64,000 bases of DNA, from contig NZ_LZLJ01000062.1 of NCBI RefSeq assembly GCF_001668625.1, positions 174,854 to 238,853 of the forward strand. Reading direction: 5' to 3'. Within the stretch, counting starts at the first letter, position 1. The number at the start of each line of letters is the position of its first letter. Both the position numbers and the translations under genes were made by a program. This document shows, in pieces, positions 56,502 to 64,000 of this stretch. Under the pieces are notes generated by a model. That model did not search any database. It saw only the letters and a list, made by a program, of their open reading frames with translations, and was not told the origin of the DNA. This DNA comes from Mycobacterium sp. 1274756.6 (GTDB taxonomy: Bacteria; Actinomycetota; Actinomycetes; Mycobacteriales; Mycobacteriaceae).

Positions 56502-57308
56502 GTGACCGAACCCCGGATCGATACCCACGAGGCGTGGGTGGAGTTCCCCATCTTCGACGCCAAGTCCCGCTCGCTGAAAAAGGCTTTCCTGGGCAAGGCG
56601 GGTGGGGCGATCGGACGCAACGCGTCGAACGTGGTGGTGGTCGAGGCGCTGCGCGACATCACCCTGTCGCTGAAGATGGGCGACCGGGTCGGGTTGGTCG
56701 GCCACAACGGTGCCGGCAAGTCGACCCTGCTGCGGCTGCTGTCGGGCATCTACGAACCGACCCGCGGCAGCGCGACCGTCACCGGCCGGGTCGCCCCGGT
56801 GTTCGACCTCGGCGTGGGCATGGACCCGGAGATCTCCGGCTACGAGAACATCATCATCCGGGGGCTGTTCCTCGGGCAGACCCGCAAACAGATGGCCGCC
56901 AAGGTCGACGAGATCGCCGAGTTCACCGAGCTCGGCGACTACCTGTCGATGCCGCTGCGCACCTACTCCACCGGGATGCGGGTGCGGCTGGCCATGGGCG
57001 TGGTCACCAGCATCGACCCGGAGATTCTGCTGCTTGACGAGGGCATCGGCGCGGTGGACGCCGAGTTCTTGAAGAAGGCGCAGTCGCGGCTGCAGGCGCT
57101 GGTCGCCCGGTCGGGGATCCTGGTGTTCGCCAGCCACTCCAACGAGTTCCTGGCCCGGCTGTGCAAGACGGCGATGTGGATCGACCACGGGACCATCAAG
57201 ATGACCGGTGGGATCGAGGAGGTGGTGCGCGCCTACGAGGGTGAGGACGCGGCGCGCACCGTGCGCGAGGTGCTCGACGAGGCCGAATCCGTCGGTGACA
57301 CGTCGTGA
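56502..57308 (+). CDS. Polysaccharide ABC exporter ATPase (Rv3781 type, galactan lipid export)
   Basis: 268 aa Wzt/TagH-like ATPase. Walker A GHNGAGKST, Walker B ILLLDEGI, and signature YSTGMRVRLA (variant of LSGGQ, usual in this family). With the permease at 58216 it is proposed to flip the lipid-linked galactan. GTG start at 56502, ends with GTGA overlap with glfT1. Confidence 0.93.
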   Translation: MTEPRIDTHEAWVEFPIFDAKSRSLKKAFLGKAGGAIGRNASNVVVVEALRDITLSLKMGDRVGLVGHNGAGKSTLLRLLSGIYEPTRGSATVTGRVAPVFDLGVGMDPEISGYENIIIRGLFLGQTRKQMAAKVDEIAEFTELGDYLSMPLRTYSTGMRVRLAMGVVTSIDPEILLLDEGIGAVDAEFLKKAQSRLQALVARSGILVFASHSNEFLARLCKTAMWIDHGTIKMTGGIEEVVRAYEGEDAARTVREVLDEAESVGDTS

Positions 57309-58219
57309 CCGAATCGGTGTACGCCGTCGTGGTCACCCACCGTCGCCGTGACTCGCTCGCCCGTTCGCTGGCGGCGCTGACCGCCCAGACCCGCACCCCC
57401 GACCACCTGATCGTGGTCGACAACGACGACGACCCGCAGGTCGCCGCGCTGGTCGCCGACCAACCCGTCCCGACCACCTACCTGGGGTCACGCCGCAACC
57501 TCGGCGGCGGCGGCGGGTTCGCGCTGGGCATGCTGCACGCGCTGGCCGCCGGCGCCGACTGGGTGTGGCTGGCCGACGACGACGGCCGGCCCGCCGACAC
57601 CGCCGTGCTGGCCACCCTGCTGGCCTGCGCCCACGCGCACCGACTGGCGGCGGTCTCGCCGATGGTGTGCAACATCGACGACCCGGCCCGGCTGGCGTTC
57701 CCGCTGCGCCGCGGGCTGGTGTGGCGCCGCTTCACCCACGAACTCCGCGACACCGACACCGATCTGCTGCCCGGGATCGCCTCGCTGTTCAACGGCGCGC
57801 TGTTCGCCGCGGCGACCATCGAGGCGGTCGGCGTGCCCGACCTGCGGCTGTTCGTCCGCGGCGACGAAGTCGAGGTGCACCGCCGGCTGGCGCGGTCCGG
57901 GCTGCCCTTCGGCACCTGCCTGACCGCGAGCTATTTGCATCCCTGCGGCACCGACGAGTTCAAACCGATCCTCGGCGGCCGGATGCACGCCCAATACCCC
58001 GACGACCCGACGAAACGGTTCTTCACCTACCGCAACCGCGGCTACCTGCTGGCCCAGCCCGGCCTGCGCAAGCTGATCGTGCAGGAGTGGCTGCGGTTCG
58101 GCTGGTTCTTCGTGGTCGCCCGCCGCGACCCGACCGGGCTGCGGGAGTGGTGGCGGCTCCGCCGGCTGGGCCGGCGGGAACGGTTCCGTCGGCCCCAAGT
58201 ACCCAGGGAGCAGCGATGA
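57305..58219 (+). CDS. glfT1: Galactofuranosyltransferase GlfT1
   Basis: 304 aa GT2 enzyme that adds the first two galactofuranose residues to the decaprenyl-P-P-GlcNAc-Rha linker. N-terminal VYAVVVTHRRRDSLARSL, the metal-binding DDD in VWLADDDGRPAD, and the acceptor region LFVRGDEVEVHRRL. Overlaps both neighbours by 4 bp, between the two ABC subunit genes, as in Rv3781-Rv3783. Confidence 0.94.
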   Translation: MTESVYAVVVTHRRRDSLARSLAALTAQTRTPDHLIVVDNDDDPQVAALVADQPVPTTYLGSRRNLGGGGGFALGMLHALAAGADWVWLADDDGRPADTAVLATLLACAHAHRLAAVSPMVCNIDDPARLAFPLRRGLVWRRFTHELRDTDTDLLPGIASLFNGALFAAATIEAVGVPDLRLFVRGDEVEVHRRLARSGLPFGTCLTASYLHPCGTDEFKPILGGRMHAQYPDDPTKRFFTYRNRGYLLAQPGLRKLIVQEWLRFGWFFVVARRDPTGLREWWRLRRLGRRERFRRPQVPREQR

Positions 58220-59046
58220 CCACCACCGATGCCGCCAGCGGTTCGAAAACGCTGGCCCGCGCCGGCCAGGACCTGATCGAGGGGTTCCACCGCCACGAGC
58301 TCTGGCTGCACCTGGGCTGGCAGGACATCAAGCAGCGCTACCGGCGCAGCGTGCTCGGCCCGTTCTGGATCACCATCGCCACCGGCACCACCGCGGTCGC
58401 GATGGGCGGGCTGTACTCGAAGCTGTTCAAACTGGACCTCGCCGAGCACCTGCCGTACGTGACGCTCGGGCTGATCGTGTGGAACCTGCTCAACGCGGCC
58501 ATCCTCGAGGGCGCCGACGTGTTCGTCGCCAACGAGGGACTGATCAAACAGCTGCCCACCCCGCTGTCAGTGCACGTCTACCGGCTGGTGTGGCGGCAGC
58601 TGATCCTGTTCGGCCACAACATCATCATCTACGTGGTGATCGCGTTCATCTATCCCAAGCCGTGGACGTGGCCGGATCTGGCGGTCATCCCGGCGATGGT
58701 GCTGATCGTGCTCAACTGCGTCTGGGTGGCGCTGTGCTTCGGCATCCTGGCCACCCGCTACCGCGACATCGGGCCGCTGCTGGCCAGCATCGTGCAGCTG
58801 CTGTTCTTCATGACCCCGATCATCTGGAACGACAAAACCCTGCAGCAGCAGAACGCGCAGGGCTGGGCGAAGATCGTCGAACTCAATCCGCTGATGCACT
58901 ACCTGGACATCGTGCGGGCCCCGCTGCTCGGCGCCGACCAGCAGCTGCGGCACTGGGTGGTCGTGCTGGTGCTGACCGTGGTCGGCTGGACGGTCGCGGC
59001 GATCGCGATGCGCCAATACCGCGCCCGGGTGCCCTACTGGGTGTAG
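58216..59046 (+). CDS. Polysaccharide ABC exporter permease (Rv3783 type)
   Basis: 276 aa, six membrane helices, ABC2-type. WQDIKQRYRRSVLGPFW is the classical amphipathic start; PIIWNDKTL and ELNPLMHYLDIVRAPLLG follow late. Works with the ATPase at 56502. ATG at 58216 overlaps the GlfT1 stop (ATGA). Confidence 0.94.
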   Translation: MTTTDAASGSKTLARAGQDLIEGFHRHELWLHLGWQDIKQRYRRSVLGPFWITIATGTTAVAMGGLYSKLFKLDLAEHLPYVTLGLIVWNLLNAAILEGADVFVANEGLIKQLPTPLSVHVYRLVWRQLILFGHNIIIYVVIAFIYPKPWTWPDLAVIPAMVLIVLNCVWVALCFGILATRYRDIGPLLASIVQLLFFMTPIIWNDKTLQQQNAQGWAKIVELNPLMHYLDIVRAPLLGADQQLRHWVVVLVLTVVGWTVAAIAMRQYRARVPYWV

Positions 59047-59113
59047 CCGCCGCGCGACCGGGGCCGGCGCCCCGAGTTGAGGCACCACCCCGGCCGGCGA
59101 GCGCGGACCGGAA

Positions 59114-59290
59114 TCACCAGCAGCGGGCGGCGGCACGGTGGACGTGGCCGCCCAGCGACGCGGTGATCACCGCGGGCGCGGTCGAACGCGCGTAGATGTT
59201 GGCGCGCTGCTGCGGGGTCATGTTGCGCCGGGCCCACAGGCGGCGGGCGGCGCGGAAAGCGGGGATGCGGGTGCTACGAACGAAAGCCAT
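59114..59290 (-). CDS. Small basic protein (58 aa)
   Basis: Starts MAFVRSTRIPAFRAARRLW, with GGAGA upstream of the ATG at 59290; rich in Arg and Ala, with a C-terminal Cys-Trp. No family recognised. Oriented opposite to the galactan genes, in a region where M. tuberculosis has other genes. May be real. Confidence 0.5.
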   Translation of the reverse strand: MAFVRSTRIPAFRAARRLWARRNMTPQQRANIYARSTAPAVITASLGGHVHRAAARCW

Positions 59291-59764
59291 GATCTTCTCC
59301 TGACCGAGAATCAAGGCCTACCCGGCGGCATCGGGTCTCACACAAACGCGCCGAGGCCGGGGGCGGGCAATACGGAAGCCGAATACGGAAGCGGACCGTC
59401 ACACAAACTCATCTCTCGCCCTCACCTCCTTCTGGCCAAGACACACGCGGGCGTCAGCGCTGCAACGGCGACACAAAGGGGAGGACGACGCACCCCACTC
59501 GTCAGAGTTTCGGCACTACCGGGCGTATCCGACCGGTCCTGATAGAACCGTCCGGAAGCCACTTGGGCTCAACCCTTAACCCGGGAGGAGCTGTCCTGAC
59601 CCGGGGCGTCTTTCGACGTTCGAGGTCAGTGGCCTGTGTCCCTGCAGAAGCCTCACCTAACGAGGTGCCTACGAACGACATAATCGCACGTCAGAGGCCT
59701 AATGTCAATGAGCGGGGGCCACTACGATCCGGTATCGATGCGGTAAAGACGTAAACTTCCGCCG
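59291..59764. other. Intergenic region without supported gene
   Basis: 474 bp between the small basic gene and gtrA. It has lower GC, a short direct repeat of ATACGGAAGC (two copies, 59370-59393), and stop codons in all frames. Synteny suggests genes such as Rv3784-Rv3788 were lost or never present here. Promoter for the gtrA-dprE1 transcript probably sits near its right end. Confidence 0.5.
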
Positions 59765-60178
59765 ATGGCCGAGATCGCCCCGTTGCCGCCACGCCTGAGC
59801 CTGGCGACCCAGGTTTGGCGTTTCGTCATCACCGGCGGGTTCTCCGCGGTCGTCGACTTCGGGCTGTATCTGGCGTTCCTGGCCCTGGGCCTGCACGTCA
59901 ACCTCGCCAAGTCGTTGAGCTTCGTCGCCGGCACCGCCACCGCCTACCTGATCAACCGCCGCTGGACCTTCCAGGCGCCGCCGAGCACGGCGCGGTTCCT
60001 GGCGGTGTGCCTGCTCTACGCGATCACCTACAGCGTGCAGGTGGGCATCAACTTCGTGTTCTACAACCTGCTGGCCGAGCACTCCTGGCGGGTGCCGCTG
60101 GCGTTCGTCATCGCCCAGGGCACCGCGACGGTGATCAACTTCGTCGTGCAGCGCGTGCTGATCTTCCGGGTGCCCTGA
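59765..60178 (+). CDS. GtrA-family membrane protein (Rv3789 type)
   Basis: 137 aa, four membrane helices: FVITGGFSAVVDFGLYLAFL, then INRRWTF and later INFVVQRVLIF, all GtrA-type. In M. tuberculosis Rv3789 has been described as an anchor protein for arabinan priming enzymes, or as a DPA flippase. It sits before dprE1, as here, though separated from it by the small convergent secreted gene. Confidence 0.9.
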   Translation: MAEIAPLPPRLSLATQVWRFVITGGFSAVVDFGLYLAFLALGLHVNLAKSLSFVAGTATAYLINRRWTFQAPPSTARFLAVCLLYAITYSVQVGINFVFYNLLAEHSWRVPLAFVIAQGTATVINFVVQRVLIFRVP

Positions 60179-60179
60179 A

Positions 60180-60770
60180 TCAACCGATCCGGTCGCTGAT
60201 CTGCGTCGCGATCCGCGCCGAGTCGTCCAGCGCCAACACCGAGACCCGGCTCAGCGTCGCCGCCCGCAGCCGGTAGACCACCGTCGCCCGCACCGGGTCG
60301 GCGAAGCGCAGGGCCAGCGTCGCCGGGTCCGGACGCTCGATGTCGAACTCGTAGCCGTCGACGTGCCCGGCCGCGCAGTCGGCCAGCGCCGGGCCGAGCC
60401 GGTCGAAGACCGCGCGGGCCGCATCGGCGCCCGGGTAGGCGGCGACGGCCTGCGTGACGGTGGGAAAACCCTTCCCGCCCCGGGTCACCGCGATGGCCGC
60501 GCCGTAATCGACGGCGTCAAACCGCACCCAGTCCGCGCCGAAGACCGCGCGTTCGTCGGAGACCGACCAGCACGAGCCGGGAGCGGCCGGGTCGGTGACG
60601 CCCGGCTCGCCGCGCTGGGCGCGCGGCTGCAGCAGCCCGCCGGGCGCCCCGACGATGCCGTTGACCTCGTCCACGCTCACCGGGTCGGCGGGTGGGTCGG
60701 CGCCGGCCGGGGCCGCGGTGGCCAACACCGCGCAGCAGGCCGCCAGCACCGCCGTCCGGATCGCACCCAT
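60180..60770 (-). CDS. Secreted PknH-like sensor-domain protein
   Basis: 196 aa. Signal peptide ending at PAGADPP; then DPVSVDEVNGIVGAPGGLLQ and Cys at CWSVSD plus a later Cys (ADCAAG), which suit the PknH extracellular (PknH_C) fold with one disulfide. Such proteins are secreted or lipid-anchored in mycobacteria; ligand unknown. Stop is 2 bp from the gtrA stop (convergent). Confidence 0.83.
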   Translation of the reverse strand: MGAIRTAVLAACCAVLATAAPAGADPPADPVSVDEVNGIVGAPGGLLQPRAQRGEPGVTDPAAPGSCWSVSDERAVFGADWVRFDAVDYGAAIAVTRGGKGFPTVTQAVAAYPGADAARAVFDRLGPALADCAAGHVDGYEFDIERPDPATLALRFADPVRATVVYRLRAATLSRVSVLALDDSARIATQISDRIG

Positions 60771-60854
60771 TCCCCATCACCCCGCTGGTCCCAACTGTAA
60801 CGATCGCGGTCGGCTGCACGGGGTGTCTCGGCGCGGGCGGTACCCTCTTTCTCG

Positions 60855-62228
60855 ATGTTCGCGACCACCAGCAAGCCGCTCAGCGGCTGGGGCCGCACCG
60901 CGCCGACGGTGGCGAAGGTGCTGACCGCCAGCGATCCCGAGGTCATCGTCGAGGCGGTGGCCCGCGTCGCCGACGGCGGCGACCCCCGCGGCGTGATCGC
61001 CCGCGGGCTGGGCCGCTCCTACGGCGACAACGCCCAGAACGGCGGCGGCCTGGTCATCGACATGACCGCGCTGAACCGCATCCACTCCATCGACGCCGGC
61101 ACCGGCTGCGCCGACGTGGACGGCGGAGTGAGCCTGGACCAGTTGATGCGCGCCGCCTTGCCGTTCGGGTTGTGGGTGCCGGTGCTGCCGGGCACCCGCC
61201 AGGTCACCGTGGGCGGGGCGATCGGCTGCGACATCCACGGCAAGAACCACCACAGCGCGGGCAGCTTCGGCAACCACGTGCGCTCGATGGACCTGCTCAC
61301 CGCCGACGGCCGGGTCCGCACCCTGACCCCCGACGGCGCGGACGCCGAGCTGTTCTGGGCTACCGTCGGCGGCAACGGGCTGACCGGCATCATCCTGCGC
61401 GCCACGATCGCGATGACCCCCACCGAGACGGCCTACTTCATCGCCGACGGCGATGTGACCGCCACCCTGGACGAGACCATCGCCCTGCACAGCGACGGCA
61501 GCGAAGCCGACTACACCTACTCGTCGGCGTGGTTCGACTCGATCAGCGCCCCGCCGAAGGTGGGCCGGGCCGCGGTCTCCCGCGGCTCGCTGGCCACCCT
61601 GGACCAGCTGCCCGCGAAACTGCAGAAGAACCCGCTGAAATTCGATGCGCCGCAACTGCTCACACTGCCGGACGTCTTCCCCAACGGTCTGGCCAACAAG
61701 TTCACGTTCGGGCCGATCGGCGAGCTGTGGTACCGCAAGTCCGGCACCTACCGCGGCAAGATCCAGAACCTCACGCAGTTCTACCACCCGCTGGACATGT
61801 TCGGGGAATGGAACCGCGCCTACGGCTCCGCCGGATTCGCCCAGTACCAGTTCGTGGTGCCCACCGACGCCGTCGAGGAATTCAAGGCGATCATCTACGA
61901 CATCCAGGCCAGCGGGCACTACTCCTTCCTCAACGTGTTCAAACTGTTCGGTCCGGGAAACGAAGCGCCGCTGAGTTTTCCGATGGCCGGCTGGAACATC
62001 TGCGTGGACTTCCCGATCAAGGCCGGTCTGAGCGAGTTCCTCACCGACCTCGACCGGCGGGTGCTCGAGTTCGGCGGCCGGCTCTACACCGCCAAGGACT
62101 CGCGCACCACCGCCGAGACCTTCCACGCCATGTACCCGCGCATCGACGAGTGGATCTCGGTGCGCCGCAAGGTGGATCCCGACGGGGTGTTCGCCTCGGA
62201 CATGGCCCGACGTTTGGAGCTGCTGTAA
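60855..62228 (+). CDS. dprE1: Decaprenylphosphoryl-beta-D-ribose 2'-oxidase
   Basis: 457 aa FAD enzyme; with DprE2 it epimerises decaprenyl-phospho-ribose to the arabinose donor for cell-wall arabinan. FAD-binding [15 protein letters not shown], and [16 protein letters not shown]. Cys383, in GWNICVDFP, is the counterpart of Cys387 in M. tuberculosis, the covalent site for benzothiazinones. So this organism should be sensitive to that class. Directly joined (0 bp) to dprE2. Confidence 0.97.
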   Translation: MFATTSKPLSGWGRTAPTVAKVLTASDPEVIVEAVARVADGGDPRGVIARGLGRSYGDNAQNGGGLVIDMTALNRIHSIDAGTGCADVDGGVSLDQLMRAALPFGLWVPVLPGTRQVTVGGAIGCDIHGKNHHSAGSFGNHVRSMDLLTADGRVRTLTPDGADAELFWATVGGNGLTGIILRATIAMTPTETAYFIADGDVTATLDETIALHSDGSEADYTYSSAWFDSISAPPKVGRAAVSRGSLATLDQLPAKLQKNPLKFDAPQLLTLPDVFPNGLANKFTFGPIGELWYRKSGTYRGKIQNLTQFYHPLDMFGEWNRAYGSAGFAQYQFVVPTDAVEEFKAIIYDIQASGHYSFLNVFKLFGPGNEAPLSFPMAGWNICVDFPIKAGLSEFLTDLDRRVLEFGGRLYTAKDSRTTAETFHAMYPRIDEWISVRRKVDPDGVFASDMARRLELL

Positions 62229-62993
62229 ATGGTGTTCGACGCCGTGGGTAACCCGCAAACGATCCTGCTGCTCGGCGGGACGTCGGAGATCGGGCTGGCG
62301 ATCTGCGCGCGCTACCTGCAGAACGCGCGCGCCCGCATCATCCTGGCCTGCCTGCCCGACGACCCGGGCCGCGACGACGCCAAGGAGCAGATGCTCGCCG
62401 CCGGCGCCGGGTCGGTGCAGGTCATCGACTTCGACGCCCTGGACACCGACAGCCACCCCAACGTGATCGACCGGGCCTTCTCCGGCGGCGACGTCGACGT
62501 CACGATCGTCGCGTTCGGCCTGCTCGGCGACAACGAGGAGCTCTGGCAGAACCAGCGCAAGGCCGTGCAGATCGCCGAGATCAACTACACCGCCGCGGTG
62601 TCGGTGGGCGTGCTGCTGGGCGAGAAGATGCGCGCCCAGGGCTTCGGCCAGATCATCGCGATGAGCACCGTCGCCGGGGAACGGGTGCGCCGCTCCAACT
62701 TCGTCTACGGCTCCACCAAGGCCGGCCTCGACGGGTTCTACCTAGGCCTCGGCGAGGCGCTGCGCGACGAGGGCGTGCGGGTGCTGGTGATCCGGCCCGG
62801 GCAGGTCCGCACCCGGATGAGCGCCCACGTCAAGGAAGCGCCGCTGACCGTGGACAAGGAGGACGTCGCCGAACTGGCGGTGACCGCCGCGGCCAAGGGC
62901 AAGGAACTGGTGTGGGCGCCGGGCGCCTTCCGCTACGTGATGATGGTGCTGCGCCACATCCCGCGGCGCCTCTTCCGCAAGCTGCCCATCTAG
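62229..62993 (+). CDS. dprE2: Decaprenylphosphoryl-D-2-keto erythropentose reductase
   Basis: 254 aa short-chain dehydrogenase; NADH-dependent second half of the DprE1/E2 epimerase. Glycine motif [12 protein letters not shown], catalytic YGSTKAG (Tyr/Lys). ATG immediately after the dprE1 stop; 2 bp before aftA. Confidence 0.97.
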   Translation: MVFDAVGNPQTILLLGGTSEIGLAICARYLQNARARIILACLPDDPGRDDAKEQMLAAGAGSVQVIDFDALDTDSHPNVIDRAFSGGDVDVTIVAFGLLGDNEELWQNQRKAVQIAEINYTAAVSVGVLLGEKMRAQGFGQIIAMSTVAGERVRRSNFVYGSTKAGLDGFYLGLGEALRDEGVRVLVIRPGQVRTRMSAHVKEAPLTVDKEDVAELAVTAAAKGKELVWAPGAFRYVMMVLRHIPRRLFRKLPI

Positions 62994-62995
62994 CC

Positions 62996-63868
62996 ATGCG
63001 GACCGCACTGGATCGGGCCGGCCGGACGGTCGGCGAGATGGCGCTGGCCGTCGCCGTCGCCGCCGCGGTCGCGGTCATCGCCCTGGCGGCCATCGGCCGG
63101 GTGGAATGGCCGGCCTACCCGTCGTCCAACCAGTTGCACGCGCTGACCACGGTCGGCCAGGTGGGCTGCGCGGCCGGGCTGGTCGGCGCCGGCTGGCTGT
63201 GGCGACGCGGCCGACGGTGGACCGCGCGGCTCGCCGCGGCCGTGTTCGCCTCGGCCTTCGCCGTGGTGACCCTGGCCATGCCGCTGGGCGCGACCCGGCT
63301 GTACCTGTTCGGCATCTCCGTCGACCAGCAGTTCCGCACCGAGTACCTGACCCGGCTCACCGACAGCGCCGAACTGCGCGACATGACCTACATCGGGCTG
63401 CCGCCGTTCTACCCGCCCGGCTGGTTCTGGCTGGGCGGGCGGGCCGCCGCGCTCACCGGCACCCCCGGCTGGGAGATGTACAAGCCGTGGGCCATCGTGT
63501 CGATCACGCTCGCGGTCGCGGTCGCGCTGGTGCTCTGGCAGCGGATGATCCGCTTCGAGATCGCGCTGATCGTCACCGCCGCCACCGCCGCGGTCACCCT
63601 GGCCTACAGCTCGCCGGAGCCCTACGCCGCGATCATCACCATGCTGCTGCCCCCGGTGCTGGTGCTGGCCTGGTCGGGGCTGCGCGCCGCCGGCCGGGCC
63701 GATCAGGTCGAGCACCCCGACCACCCCGCCCCCGCCGACCGTGAAACTGCGCGCCCACTCGAGGCCGAGCGTGAAGCTGGCTTCACGGTGGCGCCAGGAA
63801 GCGGCGGCTGGGCCGCGATCGTCGGCACCGGGCGGCGGCCAGACCCACCGCCATCAGCACCACGGTGA
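62996..63868 (+). CDS. aftA: Arabinofuranosyltransferase AftA, N-terminal part, disrupted
   Basis: 290 aa until a stop at 63866. Five or six membrane helices; the GT-C loop motif [25 protein letters not shown] and [10 protein letters not shown] are intact. AftA adds the first arabinofuranose to galactan. Normal length is ~640 aa. The native text reaches [10 protein letters not shown], then has ~40 extra residues, then GWAAIVGTG; after that the frame is wrong. The expected next piece (IFLGFAATF...) is found on the minus strand of the spacer at 63833-63923. See the repeat entries. Confidence 0.85.
   Translation: MRTALDRAGRTVGEMALAVAVAAAVAVIALAAIGRVEWPAYPSSNQLHALTTVGQVGCAAGLVGAGWLWRRGRRWTARLAAAVFASAFAVVTLAMPLGATRLYLFGISVDQQFRTEYLTRLTDSAELRDMTYIGLPPFYPPGWFWLGGRAAALTGTPGWEMYKPWAIVSITLAVAVALVLWQRMIRFEIALIVTAATAAVTLAYSSPEPYAAIITMLLPPVLVLAWSGLRAAGRADQVEHPDHPAPADRETARPLEAEREAGFTVAPGSGGWAAIVGTGRRPDPPPSAPR
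63757..63832. repeat. Left arm of a perfect 76-bp inverted repeat in aftA
   Basis: Perfect reverse complement of 63924-63999. Includes the near-palindrome GTGAAGCTGGCTTCAC (63771-63786) and codes, on the plus strand, for part of aftA ending in GWAAIVGTG. Confidence 0.97.
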
Positions 63869-63923
63869 ACGCGCTGTATGCCACCAGCAGGGTGTAGAAG
63901 GTGGCGGCGAAGCCGAGGAAGAT
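63833..63923 (-). pseudogene. aftA: Inverted aftA fragment between the repeat arms
   Basis: 91 bp whose minus-strand translation ([19 protein letters not shown], then [12 protein letters not shown]) is the direct continuation of the aftA sequence that ends at 63832 on the plus strand. So the segment is inverted relative to the gene. Inverting it would extend aftA by about 30 codons, after which the right arm gives a stop. Confidence 0.85.
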
Positions 63924-63999
63924 CCCGGTGCCGACGATCGCGGCCCAGCCGCCGCTTCCTGGCGCCACCGTGAAGCCAGCTTCACGCTCGGCCTCGAGT
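63924..63999. repeat. Right arm of the 76-bp inverted repeat
   Basis: Perfect reverse complement of 63757-63832, ending one base before the window end. The first mismatch outside is at 64000 against 63756. Confidence 0.97.
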
Positions 64000-64000
64000 A

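Overview
The window is high-GC chromosomal DNA from a mycobacterium, most likely a non-tuberculous Mycobacterium/Mycolicibacterium. Gene content and order follow the Rv3719-to-Rv3792 stretch of M. tuberculosis, as I remember it: FAD oxidase/cyclopropane-type methyltransferase, dnaX, aspC, SRP RNA, tRNA-Ser, lucA, NHEJ primase and ligC, Nudix and tgs2, tadA, tyrA, hisC-type aminotransferase, echA21, lipE, bpa, the galactan ABC exporter with glfT1, gtrA, dprE1, dprE2 and aftA. Both ends are cut inside genes. No database search was run; all ortholog names rest on recognised motifs and synteny.

Layout. 1-4.5 kb: fatty-acid methylation pair and an FtsX-type ABC exporter whose ATPase carries a cyclic-nucleotide-binding domain. 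4.5-10.4 kb: dnaX, an intact IS30-family element, aspC, ffs, tRNA-Ser(GGA), lucA. 10.4-22.2 kb: a genomic island of about 11.7 kb, flanked by an 84-bp direct repeat made from the 3' end of the NHEJ primase gene. It holds transposase relics and a five-gene system: a 1308-aa Clp-N/TPR protein, two different CHAT-domain (caspase-like) proteases, a helical protein translationally coupled to one CHAT gene, and an alpha/beta hydrolase. This is the best candidate for an undescribed (conflict/defence-like) system. 22.2-24.3 kb: NHEJ primase-polymerase and LigC, joined by a 13-bp tandem repeat. 24.4-31.2 kb: K+ channel, OatA-like acyltransferase, Nudix hydrolase, triacylglycerol synthase, secreted Pro/Val/Ala-rich protein. 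31.5-49.6 kb: L,D-transpeptidase, tadA, tyrA, alkylsulfatase, M20 amidohydrolase, tRNAs, aminotransferase, enoyl-CoA hydratase, SMR pump, LipE-like esterase. 49.7-52.9 kb: accessory stretch with a class A beta-lactamase, a split exonuclease/BRCT gene and an unknown gene. 53-64 kb: quinone oxidoreductase, a PLP-fold protein without the PLP lysine, proteasome activator, then the cell-wall arabinogalactan cluster.

How the genes work together. The last 8 kb make and export arabinogalactan precursors: GlfT1 starts galactan, the ABC pair is the proposed exporter, DprE1/DprE2 make decaprenyl-phospho-arabinose, GtrA and AftA use it. In the final 250 bp aftA is broken by a perfect 76-bp inverted repeat whose 91-bp spacer carries the next piece of aftA on the opposite strand. 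That is either a real inversion or a fold-back assembly error. In the island, the TPR protein would be the sensor/scaffold, the CHAT proteins the proteases, and the hydrolase the effector; this division of labour is inference.
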